DNA of 34,387 bases from Rhizobium sp. Root483D2 (GCF_001426685.1 NZ_LMFB01000005.1:322736-357122); one strand, 5' to 3'; positions 16,527-25,279 are shown, numbered from the stretch's first letter. Numbers and translations are program-made. The notes: generated by a model not told the origin, from the sequence alone.

Positions 16527-17059
16527 CAAGAGTGCACCCGGCTTGACGGCTTAGACCAACGCGGAAATACCGGCGTCATAGCACTGGGATAGCCGGGGTT
16601 CACTTTGGAAACACGGTCTGGTCTGCCATAGGCCGCAATCGGTCGGAGTTTACACACGATTTCTCTCCAGTCCGGATCGCCACAAAGCGGGAAACCCGTT
16701 TCACGTCAGAGCTTGCCGAAATCCGGGCGCGATATGAACCTGGTTTTTGGTCGAGAGGGGGGTGTGGATTTTGCCGGAGTGCATACCTCTTACGCCGCGA
16801 TGCGGCCGGATGATCGCTGACCTCTTCATCTGCAGGCTATGACAGCCTCCTCCAAATGATGGAGCTTGACTGATGGCGTGGCGCTTCGCCTCACCTCTTG
16901 GCGCACGGCTTATGAATAAAGCTAAATTGTGCTTGCTGCTCCGGTCCCGTACGCCAGAGGAGTTGGATCGCAGTCGCTTGCCGATGCCAAAACCAAGGCA
17001 GTTGCGCAGACATGCGCACGCACTGACTGTCATTGTTGCTCGTGTGGAATGTTCATTTG
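16527..17059. other. Divergent intergenic region between Wzy-like and GT2 genes
   Basis: About 530 bases hold the promoters of the Wzy-like operon (minus) and GT2 (plus). A CCYYTTACG motif lies at 16786. An open plus-strand frame at 16873-17091 overlaps the GT2 start, has no ribosome binding site and no recognisable features, so no gene is called. Confidence 0.5.
16786..16794 (+). promoter_or_regulatory. CCYYTTACG motif, copy 4
   Basis: CCTCTTACG, in the wider context TACCTCTTACGCCG, shares TTACGCCG with copy 1 upstream of the ExoY-like gene and TACC with copy 2. It is placed between the divergent Wzy-like and GT2 genes. Confidence 0.35.
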
Positions 17060-17968
17060 ATGACGATATCCGTTATTCTACCCACCTATAATAGAAGCGG
17101 CAGCCTGGTCGCAGCGATTAACAGCGTCATCACCCAGTCCCATCAGGATCTGGAGTTGATCGTGGTCGATGATGCCTCGACGGAGGACATCGAAAGCGTG
17201 GTGCGTGGCTTCAGTGATCGCCGCATCCGCTATGTCAGGCGTGTTCGAAACGGCGGAGCAGCTGCCGCGCGCAACACCGGCCTTTGCCATGCGAAAGGCG
17301 AGTATATCGCGTTCCAGGACAGCGACGACCTGTGGTTGCCCGGCAAACTGCAAAAGCAGTTCGCACTGTTTTCCGCGATCCCCGGCGATGTCGGCGCCGT
17401 CATCGGCGCAAAGATCGTCTATGGGCGCGACAACCAGCGGAATTATGGCTCCGGCCGGGTGGCTTACGATCCTCCTCCGGAAGGGCGCCTGTCACTGGAG
17501 GAGGATCAGCTTGGCCGGCTCCTCACCCGCAACCGGATCAGTCTGCAAAACGCCCTGTTTCGAAAGAACTGCTTTCCCTATGCCGAATGGTTTGATGTCT
17601 GCGCCCGGGCCAATGAAGACTGGGACTTTGCCATCCGCCTGGCCCAGCACACGTCGATCTATGAAGACGTCGAACCGGTCGTGCTCGGCTTCATTTCGCG
17701 TGACAGCATCTCGATCAACCGCCGCCGCGAAATCATCGGCCTGCTTCGAATCCTGAAGAAAAACCGGGCCGTGCTTTGCAATCGCAGCGAACAGAAGTCC
17801 TTGATGCTGATCGATGTCGCGCGCTATTTTTACACAGCGGGAAAGCGAAAAAGCGCGATGAAATTTCTCACCGCCGCTCTGAGAACCTATCCCCGCCATA
17901 TGCAGTTGATCGGCTCCATCATGGTCGGGAAATTATTCAAGAGCCGCCCACAGCGGCCCGTCGCCTGA
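17060..17968 (+). CDS. Glycosyltransferase family 2
   Basis: 302 residues from ATG 17060; the reading continues nine codons upstream, but the GT-A domain starts right at this methionine (TISVILPTYNRSGSL). LIVVDDAST, GGAAAARNTGL and FQDSDDLWLPGKL (DxD metal site) are classic, and EDWDFAIRLA supplies the catalytic-base region. The C-terminal 80 residues are basic and helical without clear membrane spans. It probably adds one sugar to the lipid-linked repeat unit. It is convergent with the GT4 gene, whose 3' end lies 42 bases downstream. Confidence 0.87.
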   Translation: MTISVILPTYNRSGSLVAAINSVITQSHQDLELIVVDDASTEDIESVVRGFSDRRIRYVRRVRNGGAAAARNTGLCHAKGEYIAFQDSDDLWLPGKLQKQFALFSAIPGDVGAVIGAKIVYGRDNQRNYGSGRVAYDPPPEGRLSLEEDQLGRLLTRNRISLQNALFRKNCFPYAEWFDVCARANEDWDFAIRLAQHTSIYEDVEPVVLGFISRDSISINRRREIIGLLRILKKNRAVLCNRSEQKSLMLIDVARYFYTAGKRKSAMKFLTAALRTYPRHMQLIGSIMVGKLFKSRPQRPVA

Positions 17969-18010
17969 TAGACATCCAGCGAAACTGTTTTCGGAAAAAA
18001 GTTGATTCTG

Positions 18011-19267
18011 CTACACCAAGCTCCCGGCGGATGCTGGCGGCCAAAGGCCTGAGCGTGCGGCGGAGAGAATTGCAGATTCACGGTCCCTTTTGCGGCGTTT
18101 GCGGCCGGGATCGTGATTGGCATATTCCAGCATGAGGGCCAGCCGCGCCGAGCGCATGGCCTCAGACAGATTTCGCTGCGGCGGATTGGCCAGAACCTGC
18201 CGGTAAATGTCCAGCTGCACGCCAATGGCGCGTTGCAAGCTGAAGCGCTCCGTGACGGCGCGTCTGCCGAAGGTGCCAAGCTCGGTCCGCCTGGTGGCAT
18301 CGACAACGAGGTCTTCGATCTGGCGCGCAAGCAGCTGCGCGCCGGGTTTTTTGTCGCCCAATCCGTAAAAGCCCTGTTTCAAGAACAGATCATAGGTTTT
18401 TGGTTCGAATATTTCAGAGAAAGCATCCTCGCCTTGAACGATCAACGGACGGCCGATCGCCAGCGCCCGCAATGCCGAGCTTCCCATTCCAACAACGAGA
18501 TCGGCGCCAGCATAGGCGGGCCGCGGGTCCATATCCGCTCCGGGAAGGTTTATAACCTCTCTTCCATGCCGGGCATTGACCGCCTGTGCCCGCATCTCCA
18601 ATGCGGCGCGCGCGGGCCCGTCCCCCACCAGGATGAGTTTCAACGGATATGAGCCCGCAAGAAGATCGACCGCGTCAATGGCGCGAACCAATGCGTCCAG
18701 TTTCAGATCAAGCGCGAGACGCGAAACGCTGACGATCAGAAACTCCTCGTCCGAGACCTCATGCCGGCGCCGGAAGGTGGTTGCGTCAATATCCGGATTG
18801 TCGCGCTCGACATCGATAGGCGGTTCGATCACCCAGACGCCGCTTTTTTGAACCTTGCGGGCCTGCTCGCCGAGATCCGCAGTGCCCATGATCAGCGGCA
18901 CGGATGCCGGAACGTAAGGCATCACATCCATGCTTAACACTGTGCACAACAAGGGCACGTTCAGGCAAAGCGAGGCGCCGTAATAGGCATCCAGGCAGCT
19001 CGGCCATTCATAGGCATGAATGAGATCGATCCGGTTTTGACGGGCAATGGTTGCGAGCTGCGCTATCCGCGAGGGCGCGGGGCGATAGTGGAGAGTTCGG
19101 GCCGGAATGTATGTCAGTCCACGCTCTGTAATGTAGTCAACCAGCGGGCCGGGAATGCCGTAGACCGAGACATCGTGACCTGCAGCGGCGGCACCGGCTG
19201 CAAGGTCGATTGCGTTGATCTGACTGCCACCGATCGAAAGATCATGCGGATATACGAGAAGACGCAT
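18011..19267 (-). CDS. Glycosyltransferase family 4 (GT-B fold)
   Basis: 418 residues. The N-terminal domain has the donor-loop motif DLSIGGSQINAIDLA (about 9-23) and DLIHAYEWPS. The C-terminal domain has LIVSVSRLALDLKLDALVRAI and LILVGDGPAR, typical of GT4. The usual ExxxxxxxE nucleotide-sugar motif is altered: the segment GMGSSALRALAIGRPLIVQGED has Arg where the first glutamate (EA.A.G.P) is expected. The C-terminus is basic (PGRKRRKRDRE). It is a single minus-strand gene, convergent with the GT2 and divergent from the amino-sugar operon. It should transfer a sugar in EPS assembly; donor unknown. Confidence 0.85.
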   Translation of the reverse strand: MRLLVYPHDLSIGGSQINAIDLAAGAAAAGHDVSVYGIPGPLVDYITERGLTYIPARTLHYRPAPSRIAQLATIARQNRIDLIHAYEWPSCLDAYYGASLCLNVPLLCTVLSMDVMPYVPASVPLIMGTADLGEQARKVQKSGVWVIEPPIDVERDNPDIDATTFRRRHEVSDEEFLIVSVSRLALDLKLDALVRAIDAVDLLAGSYPLKLILVGDGPARAALEMRAQAVNARHGREVINLPGADMDPRPAYAGADLVVGMGSSALRALAIGRPLIVQGEDAFSEIFEPKTYDLFLKQGFYGLGDKKPGAQLLARQIEDLVVDATRRTELGTFGRRAVTERFSLQRAIGVQLDIYRQVLANPPQRNLSEAMRSARLALMLEYANHDPGRKRRKRDRESAILSAARSGLWPPASAGSLV

Positions 19268-19655
19268 CGTTTCCCTCTGTCTTTAATGTTTATCCAGCCG
19301 AACGTCCTCGCTCAAAAGCCCGGCGTACGGAGCCGCAGTAAGCGCACTGGTACGATGGCAGAGTTGCGTGGATGGTATGATCCCGCAAGCTCCCCCTTTG
19401 AGTGACGCGCCCATGACAGGGTGCAGATGATCGCCAGCATCCGCATTCGGAAGCAGCACCGCGCCTTGTATGGCTACGCCTTTCGAAGTGCGGATTACCG
19501 CATTTTGTTTTCTTTACTCGCCGGTCGAAACCCACTCTTCTGAAGACCGGAGAATTCAAAACAACGTGACCTTTGATGATTGTTATCGCGATGAAAATCG
19601 CCGCATCGAGATCATTTGAATTCAGTCTTGTTTCGCGATTTGGGGTCTTCGCAGC
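19268..19655. other. Divergent intergenic region between GT4 and the amino-sugar operon
   Basis: About 390 bases without a supportable gene. It should contain the promoters of the minus-strand GT4 and the six-gene plus-strand operon. A TTGTTTTC-rich stretch near 19505-19520 is the most AT-rich part, but no clear promoter pair is visible. Confidence 0.45.
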
Positions 19656-20159
19656 ATGATCGCATCGAGTGTCATTTTGGAAGATGGGGTGGTCATTCAC
19701 CATCCCGACCTGGTCAATCTCTATGGCTGCAAAGTGGGAGCGGGTTCCCGCATCGGCACATTCGTGGAAATCCAGAAGAACGCGGTCATCGGCCGCAACT
19801 GCAAGGTTTCGAGCCACTCCTTCATCTGCGAAGGCGTGGAGATCGAAGACGGCGTTTTCATTGGCCATGGGGTGATGTTCACCAACGATCCCCACCCGCG
19901 CGCCGTCAATGCAGATGGAGAATTGCTGACCGACGGCGAATGGGATGTCGTTCCCACATTGGTCAAACGCCAGGCCGCAATCGGCAGCAACGCGACAATC
20001 CTTCCCGGCGTGACGATCGGGACCGGCGCCGTCGTCGGCGCTGGCGCCGTGGTGACAAGAGATGTCCCCGACTGGGTGATTGTCGCAGGCGTTCCAGCTC
20101 AAATTATCGGTTGCGCGCAGGGCGCACCGGCCGAAATTCCTTTGTCCAGGAGAGTATAA
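19656..20159 (+). CDS. Left-handed beta-helix N-acetyltransferase (WbpD/FdtC-like)
   Basis: 167 residues made almost entirely of hexapeptide repeats (V-I-G-x-x-x), with the insertion FTNDPHPRAVNADGE (about 75-89) typical of sugar-nucleotide 3-N-acetyltransferases such as WbpD. The C-terminal coil (AVVGAGAVVTRDVPDWVIVAGVPAQIIG) closes the fold. It needs acetyl-CoA and an amino-sugar nucleotide. The stop overlaps the next start by one base (TAATG), and the following genes (dehydrogenase, DegT aminotransferase) are the usual partners in UDP-2,3-diacetamido sugar pathways. No UDP-GlcNAc 6-dehydrogenase (WbpA) is present here, so the exact product is open. The ribosome binding site is weak (TTGGGG). 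Confidence 0.85.
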   Translation: MIASSVILEDGVVIHHPDLVNLYGCKVGAGSRIGTFVEIQKNAVIGRNCKVSSHSFICEGVEIEDGVFIGHGVMFTNDPHPRAVNADGELLTDGEWDVVPTLVKRQAAIGSNATILPGVTIGTGAVVGAGAVVTRDVPDWVIVAGVPAQIIGCAQGAPAEIPLSRRV

Positions 20160-21196
20160 TGATCGGCATAGCGGTAATTGGCTACGGCTATTGGGGCCCA
20201 AATCTTGTCAGGAACATAGCGGAAGTGCCCAACGCACAGATTCTCTATGTTTGCGATCTTATGCCGGAGCGGTTGGCGACCGTCAAAGCGCGCTATCCAG
20301 CCGTGGAAATCACCAGCGACTTCGAACAGGTGCTGCGCGATCCCCGCGTTCATGCGGTGGCCATCGCAACGCCGGTTTCGACCCATTTCAAACTGGCGAT
20401 GAAAGCCATGATGGCCGGCAAGCACGTCTTTGTCGAAAAGCCGATGGCCTCGACGGTGGATGAAGCGCGCCGCATGGTTGATGAGGCCGCCCGCCGGCGT
20501 CTCGTCCTCGCCGTGGATCACACATTCGTGCATACGGGCGCTGTCCGCAAGATGCGCGAAGTCGTCGAAAATGGGCTCGGCGACATGTATTACTACGATT
20601 CCGTCCGGGTCAATCTCGGCCTGTTCCAGCATGATGTCAGCGTCATCTGGGACCTTGCCGTCCACGATCTCTCCATCATGGATTACGTGCTGCAGGAAAA
20701 ACCCGTTGCCGTGTCCGCGACCGGCATGAGCCATGTCGCCGGCGAACCGGAAAACATCGCCTATCTCAATCTGTTTTTCGAAAGCAAGCTGATCGCTCAT
20801 ATCCACGTCAATTGGCTGGCACCCGTCAAGGTTCGCCGCACATTGATCGGCGGCAGCAACAAGATGATTGTCTACGACGACCTTGAGCCCAGCGAAAAGA
20901 TCAAGATCTACGACAAGGGCATCACACTGAACGGCAATCCGCAACGCAATGGCGAGAAGGTCTACCAGATGCTGGTCGGCTACCGCACGGGCGACATGTA
21001 CGCGCCGCAGCTCGATATGACCGAGGCGCTTGGCCGTGAACTCAAGCAGTTCGTCGATTGTGTGGAAAAGAACGAGCAGCCGATCGTCGATGGCCATGCC
21101 GGTTTGCGCGTTGTCCGCATCCTTGAAGCGGCAACCCAATCTCTGCAGCAGCGCGGCCGCGTGGTTGAACTCGAACAGGCGAGGCTAATCGCATGA
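20159..21196 (+). CDS. Gfo/Idh/MocA-family sugar-nucleotide oxidoreductase (WbpB-like)
   Basis: 345 residues from ATG 20159, with AGGAGA five bases upstream; an open frame runs in from 19616 but only shadows the acetyltransferase gene. The Rossmann motif is IAVIGYGYWGPNLVRN (4-19). VFVEKPMAS carries the conserved EKP lysine (Lys94). WDLAVHDLSIMDYV supplies Asp165 and His169 of the active site. These proteins oxidise sugar nucleotides at C3 to allow transamination by the adjacent DegT enzyme. It overlaps the preceding stop by one base and the next start by four, so the genes are translated together. Confidence 0.9.
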   Translation: MIGIAVIGYGYWGPNLVRNIAEVPNAQILYVCDLMPERLATVKARYPAVEITSDFEQVLRDPRVHAVAIATPVSTHFKLAMKAMMAGKHVFVEKPMASTVDEARRMVDEAARRRLVLAVDHTFVHTGAVRKMREVVENGLGDMYYYDSVRVNLGLFQHDVSVIWDLAVHDLSIMDYVLQEKPVAVSATGMSHVAGEPENIAYLNLFFESKLIAHIHVNWLAPVKVRRTLIGGSNKMIVYDDLEPSEKIKIYDKGITLNGNPQRNGEKVYQMLVGYRTGDMYAPQLDMTEALGRELKQFVDCVEKNEQPIVDGHAGLRVVRILEAATQSLQQRGRVVELEQARLIA

Positions 21197-22299
21197 TCCC
21201 GTTCCTTGATCTCAAAGCGCAATATGCATCGATCAAGGATGAGATCGACGCTGCCGTCCTCGGTGTTCTCGCCTCGGCACAATATGTTCTGGGGCCGGAA
21301 GTCGCCCAGTTCGAGGAGGAATTTGCGGCTTATTCCGACGCGAAACACGCGGTGGCCGTCAACACCGGGACCAGTGCGCTGCATCTGGCGTTGCTGGCAG
21401 CAGATGTCGGCCCCGGTGATGAAGTCATCACCGTTCCGTTCACCTTCGTCGCCACGGTATCGGCGATCTGCTATGCCGGCGCATTGCCCGTGTTCGTCGA
21501 TGTCGAACCGATGACGCTCACCATGGATCCCGCCAAGCTTGAAGCCGCGATCACGCCGCGCACGAAGGCAATCGTTCCGGTTCATCTCTACGGCCAGATG
21601 GCCGATATGGACGCAATCATGGCCATTGCAAACCGCCATGGTATTGCTGTCATCGAAGATGCCTGCCAGGCGCATGGTGCGGAATATAAGGGCCGCCGCG
21701 CCGGCAGCATTGGCGCTTCCGGCTGCTTCAGCTTCTACCCCGGCAAAAACCTCGGCGCCTGCGGCGAAGGCGGCATCGTCGTCACCAACAATGATGCACA
21801 TGCCAAGACCATGCGGATGCTGCGCGACTGGGGCCAGGAGCGCCGCTACCATCATCTGGTCAAAGGCTTCAACTATCGCATGGACGGCATCCAAGGGGCG
21901 ATCCTGCGCGTCAAGCTCCGGCATCTCGACGCCTGGACCGCTGCACGCCGCACGCATGCATCCCGCTATTCGTCACTGCTTTCCAATCTGGATACCGTGG
22001 AGACACCCGTCGAAGTCGCCTATCGCCGCCATGTCTATCATGTTTATGCGGTCCGCTGCCGGGACCGGGACGGTCTCCACCGTGCGTTGGAAGCGGAGGG
22101 CATCCAGTCCGGCCTGCATTACCCCATCCCGGTACATCTGCAAAAGGCACATGAAGACCTCGGCTACAAACCGGGTGGCTTTCCGGTATCCGAGGCCGCA
22201 TCCCGCACGGTTCTGTCCTTGCCGATCTATCCTGAAATGACCGCAAGACAGGTGGAACAGGTCGTGGCAGCCCTGGAGCAAGACGCCTATGTCAGCTGA
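21193..22299 (+). CDS. DegT/DnrJ/EryC1 sugar aminotransferase (WbpE-like)
   Basis: A 368-residue PLP enzyme. It starts with IPFLDLKAQYASIKDEID, the usual WbpE/ArnB-type opening. NTGTSALHLAL (57-67) binds the PLP phosphate. IEDACQAHGA has Asp156. FSFYPGKNLGACGEGG carries the PLP lysine, Lys185. YRMDGIQGAIL and SGLHYPIPVHLQ complete the family pattern. It should transaminate the 3-keto sugar nucleotide made by the oxidoreductase at 20159-21196, using glutamate. It overlaps the upstream gene by four bases (ATGA) and the downstream acyltransferase by 11. Confidence 0.92.
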   Translation: MIPFLDLKAQYASIKDEIDAAVLGVLASAQYVLGPEVAQFEEEFAAYSDAKHAVAVNTGTSALHLALLAADVGPGDEVITVPFTFVATVSAICYAGALPVFVDVEPMTLTMDPAKLEAAITPRTKAIVPVHLYGQMADMDAIMAIANRHGIAVIEDACQAHGAEYKGRRAGSIGASGCFSFYPGKNLGACGEGGIVVTNNDAHAKTMRMLRDWGQERRYHHLVKGFNYRMDGIQGAILRVKLRHLDAWTAARRTHASRYSSLLSNLDTVETPVEVAYRRHVYHVYAVRCRDRDGLHRALEAEGIQSGLHYPIPVHLQKAHEDLGYKPGGFPVSEAASRTVLSLPIYPEMTARQVEQVVAALEQDAYVS

Positions 22300-22993
22300 C
22301 ATCACCTCCATGGCCCGGATCGTCCAATCGGTGCATGGGCGCCGCGAAATCCCGCAGGATCCCGGATTTCAGCTGGATATGGCCGCTGAACTCAAACGAA
22401 CCTATGGCGCCGCAGGCCTCATCGAGCTCTATGGCCGCTTTTCAACGGGTGATGGCTATGTCGATGCCTTGATGCGCAAGGCGATCTGGCAGGCCGCTAC
22501 GCGCCAATGCGGGGCCGGGCTTCAGATCGGAAGTGGCGCCGTCTTCAAACATCCGGAGACCTTCGAGATCGGCAGCGGCGTTTTCATCGGCGCGCAGGCC
22601 AATATTCAGGGCCGCTACGACGGCAGATGCGTGATCGGCGACAATGTCTGGATCGGCCCGCAGGCGTTTCTCGACGCGCGTGACCTGGTGATCGAGGACC
22701 ATGTCGGCTGGGGGCCCGGCGCCAAGCTGCTTGGGTCAAGCCACACAGCCAATCCGATCGACGTACCGATCATTCGAACGGATCTCGAAATCAAGCCAGT
22801 GCGTATCGGCGCATGGGCCGACATCGGCACCAATGCGACGATCCTTCCGGGCGTGACAATCGGCAAGGGCGCAATCGTTGGCGCTGGAGCAGTCGTCGTC
22901 TCTGACGTCGCTCCCTTCTCGATCGTCGCCGGGGTCCCGGCAAAGTTTCTCCGTTGGCGTAGCGATAGCGACACCACGACAGCCACATCCTGA
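22289..22993 (+). CDS. Hexapeptide-repeat acyltransferase
   Basis: 234 residues. A helical N-terminal region of about 85 residues (AELKRTYGAAGLIELYGRFS) precedes a left-handed beta-helix from LQIGSGAVFKHPETFEIGSG to VSDVAPFSIVAGVPAKFLRW. SSHTANPIDVPII (about 152-164) corresponds to the catalytic-His loop of maltose/galactoside-type O-acetyltransferases. It is distinct from the smaller acetyltransferase at the head of the operon, so a second acyl decoration (O- or N-linked) is likely. GGAG precedes the ATG, which lies within the end of the aminotransferase gene. Confidence 0.85.
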   Translation: MSADITSMARIVQSVHGRREIPQDPGFQLDMAAELKRTYGAAGLIELYGRFSTGDGYVDALMRKAIWQAATRQCGAGLQIGSGAVFKHPETFEIGSGVFIGAQANIQGRYDGRCVIGDNVWIGPQAFLDARDLVIEDHVGWGPGAKLLGSSHTANPIDVPIIRTDLEIKPVRIGAWADIGTNATILPGVTIGKGAIVGAGAVVVSDVAPFSIVAGVPAKFLRWRSDSDTTTATS

Positions 22994-23009
22994 ACGTTGG
23001 GAGCAGATC

Positions 23010-23987
23010 ATGAAAGACAAGCGGATCCTTATTACCGGCGGAGCCGGCCTCGTCGGCTCGCATATTGCCGATCTCGTGGCGCGCGAGCAGCCGCGCGAAA
23101 TCCTGATCTTTGATAATTTCGTGCGTGGCCGCCGGGAAAATTTGGCAGAGTCACAGGCGGTCTTTCCGCTGACCGTCATCGAAGGAGATATCCGCGACCG
23201 CGCTTTGCTGGCAAAGCATTTCAAAGGCGTCGATATCGTCTTCCATCAGGCAGCAATCCGGATCACGCAATGCGCCGAAGACCCCCGGCTCGCATTTGAA
23301 GTCTTGGCGGAGGGAACGTTCAATGTTCTCGAAGCGGCCGTTGAGGCAAAGGTAGGAAAAGTGATCGCCGCCTCCTCCGCCTCCGTTCTGGGTCTAGCCG
23401 AAAGTTTCCCGACGACCGAGGAACATCACTCCTACAACAACCGGACCATCTACGGCGCCGCCAAGGCGTTCAACGAAGGACTGTTGCGCAGCTTTGCCGA
23501 AATGTACGGCCTGGACTATGTCGCGCTGCGGTACTTCAACGTCTACGGTCCGCGCATGGATGTTTATGGTGCCTATACAGAGGTGCTGATCCGCTGGATG
23601 GAACGGATATCAGCGGGCTTGCCGCCGATCATCAATGGTGATGGCAGCCAAACCATGGATTTCGTCCATATTCACGATATCGCGCGGGCCAATATGCTTG
23701 CCGCAAAGTCGGGCATCACCGACGAGGTCTTCAACGTTGCGAGCGGTGAAGAGACCAGCCTGCTTGAGCTTGCCAAGCTCTTGACGAGCGTGATGAACGC
23801 GTCACTGGAGCCGCAACATCAGGAAGCGCGCAAAGTGAACGCCGTGACGCGGAGGCTTGCCGACACGAACAAGGCCGAGCGTCTTTTGGGATTTAAAGCC
23901 CAGGTGTCGCTGGAAGACGGCCTGCGCGGTCTTGTCGACTGGTGGCGCCAGGAACGGGTGCTGGAAGTGGGAGGGCGCGCCGCATGA
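23010..23987 (+). CDS. NAD-dependent epimerase/dehydratase (extended SDR)
   Basis: 325 residues from ATG 23010 with GGGAG six bases upstream; an open frame extends back to 22878 but overlaps the acyltransferase. The Rossmann motif TGGAGLVGS is at 9-17. The catalytic Ser is within AASSASVLG (about 121-128), and the YxxxK pair is Tyr148/Lys152 (YGAAK). LRYFNVYGPR and DFVHIHDIARA are typical of UDP-sugar 4-epimerases and related enzymes. The next aminotransferase overlaps its stop (ATGA). It could create the keto intermediate or the epimer used by that enzyme. The substrate is not certain. Confidence 0.87.
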   Translation: MKDKRILITGGAGLVGSHIADLVAREQPREILIFDNFVRGRRENLAESQAVFPLTVIEGDIRDRALLAKHFKGVDIVFHQAAIRITQCAEDPRLAFEVLAEGTFNVLEAAVEAKVGKVIAASSASVLGLAESFPTTEEHHSYNNRTIYGAAKAFNEGLLRSFAEMYGLDYVALRYFNVYGPRMDVYGAYTEVLIRWMERISAGLPPIINGDGSQTMDFVHIHDIARANMLAAKSGITDEVFNVASGEETSLLELAKLLTSVMNASLEPQHQEARKVNAVTRRLADTNKAERLLGFKAQVSLEDGLRGLVDWWRQERVLEVGGRAA

Positions 23988-25171
23988 GCCCGGTCCATCC
24001 CCAGATCCCCGTTGCCAAGCCCCTGCTCGATGAAAGGGAGGTGGAGGCGGTCCGCCGCGTCGTGTTATCCGGCTGGGTGACGCAAGGTCCGGAGGTTGCC
24101 GCGTTTGAAAGCGAATTCGCAGCCTTCGTCCAGGCCGATCATGCCTGCGCAGTTTCAAACTGCACGACGGCCTTGCATCTGGCGTTGAAGGCCGTTGGTG
24201 TTGGCCCCGGAGACGAGGTCATTACCGTCAGCCATACGTTCATCGCAACGGCGAATGCCATCCGCTATCTGGGCGGCATTCCGGTCTTTGTCGATATCGA
24301 AGCCAATGGCTTCAATATCGACCCTCAGCTGATCCAGACGGAAATTACCTCTCGGACCAAAGCGATTCTGTGCGTGCATCAGCTCGGCATGCCCTGCGAC
24401 CTTGCAACGATCGTTGAGATCGGCAGAAGCAATGGCATTCCGGTCATCGAGGACGCAGCCTGCGCAACGGGGAGTGAAATCCTCATCGATGGCCAGTGGG
24501 AAAAAATTGGCCGGCCGCGGGGCGATATTGCCTGTTTTTCGTTTCATCCCCGCAAGGTCGTCACGACTGGCGATGGCGGCATGCTGACGACAGCCAATGC
24601 CGAATATGACCGCAAGTTCCGGCTGTGGCGGCAACACGGCATGAGCGTGCCCGATACGATCCGCCATGGATCGCGCCAGGTCATCTATGAGGGCTATCCG
24701 GAGCTCGGCTATAACTATCGCATGACCGATCTTCAGGCCGCGATGGGCAGGGTGCAACTCACCCGGCTGCCGGAACTGATATCGCGGCGGCGTCATCTGG
24801 CCGATCTCTACCGGCAGGAACTTCGCAACATCACCTGGCTTGAGACACCCGTTGAGCCATCCTGGGCCCGCAGCAACTGGCAGAGCTATTGCGTCATGCT
24901 TCCGCCATGGCTTGACCAGCGCGAGACGATGCAGGTGTTGCTGGACCAGGGTATTTCGACCCGGCGCGGCATCATGAACATTCATCGCGAAGACGCTTAT
25001 GCCGATAAGACGACACATCGGGTTGCTGCAGGCCAGCTCGCGCGAAGTGTGGCGGCGCAGGAAGGGGCGATCATTCTCCCCCTGTTTGCGCAGATGACCG
25101 ACGAAGAGGTGCTTCTTGTCACCGAGACGCTTCGCAATCTGTGCCTTGCGCCGCAGAGAGCGACCGCATAA
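23984..25171 (+). CDS. DegT/DnrJ/EryC1 sugar aminotransferase, second copy
   Basis: 395 residues from ATG 23984, which overlaps the epimerase stop (ATGA); an earlier in-frame start at 23942 lies inside that gene and is unlikely. AKPLLDEREVEAVRRVVLSGW opens the protein, as in perosamine-synthase-like enzymes. SNCTTALHLALKAVGVGPGDEV binds PLP phosphate. IEDAACATGSE has Asp157. FHPRKVVTTGDGG carries Lys191, and YNYRMTDLQAAMGR follows. It is only distantly related to the WbpE-like enzyme three genes upstream, so the operon may make two amino sugars or a diamino sugar. An intrinsic terminator-like hairpin follows at 25198. Confidence 0.92.
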   Translation: MSPVHPQIPVAKPLLDEREVEAVRRVVLSGWVTQGPEVAAFESEFAAFVQADHACAVSNCTTALHLALKAVGVGPGDEVITVSHTFIATANAIRYLGGIPVFVDIEANGFNIDPQLIQTEITSRTKAILCVHQLGMPCDLATIVEIGRSNGIPVIEDAACATGSEILIDGQWEKIGRPRGDIACFSFHPRKVVTTGDGGMLTTANAEYDRKFRLWRQHGMSVPDTIRHGSRQVIYEGYPELGYNYRMTDLQAAMGRVQLTRLPELISRRRHLADLYRQELRNITWLETPVEPSWARSNWQSYCVMLPPWLDQRETMQVLLDQGISTRRGIMNIHREDAYADKTTHRVAAGQLARSVAAQEGAIILPLFAQMTDEEVLLVTETLRNLCLAPQRATA

Positions 25172-25197
25172 ATTCTACTTAGTCCAATACCCTAACT

Positions 25198-25234
25198 GCA
25201 AACAGGAGGCGCAGACTTTGCGTCTCCTGTTTGC
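25198..25234. terminator. Bidirectional terminator hairpin between convergent operons
   Basis: GCAAACAGGAGGCGCA pairs with TGCGTCTCCTGTTTGC (16 bp, one G-T wobble) across a five-base loop. It lies between the end of the amino-sugar operon (25171) and the end of the wzx gene (25280). T-runs on either side are short. Confidence 0.7.
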
Positions 25235-25279
25235 GTTTATCGCGATGGCTTGCTTTCCGTCGAGCCGTATTCTTGCCCT

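Noticed and set aside
16873..17091. Possible 72-residue gene overlapping the GT2 start
   Set aside because: It has no ribosome binding site or recognisable domain and overlaps the start of the well-supported glycosyltransferase.
19616..20158. N-terminal extension of the Gfo/Idh/MocA protein
   Set aside because: The extra residues are an out-of-frame reading of the acetyltransferase gene and are Arg/Pro-rich. A good ribosome binding site lies at ATG 20159.
20099..21957. Long minus-strand frames (20099-21139 and 20980-21957)
   Set aside because: They are antisense to the oxidoreductase and DegT genes, which carry clear catalytic motifs. They overlap each other and have no family features.
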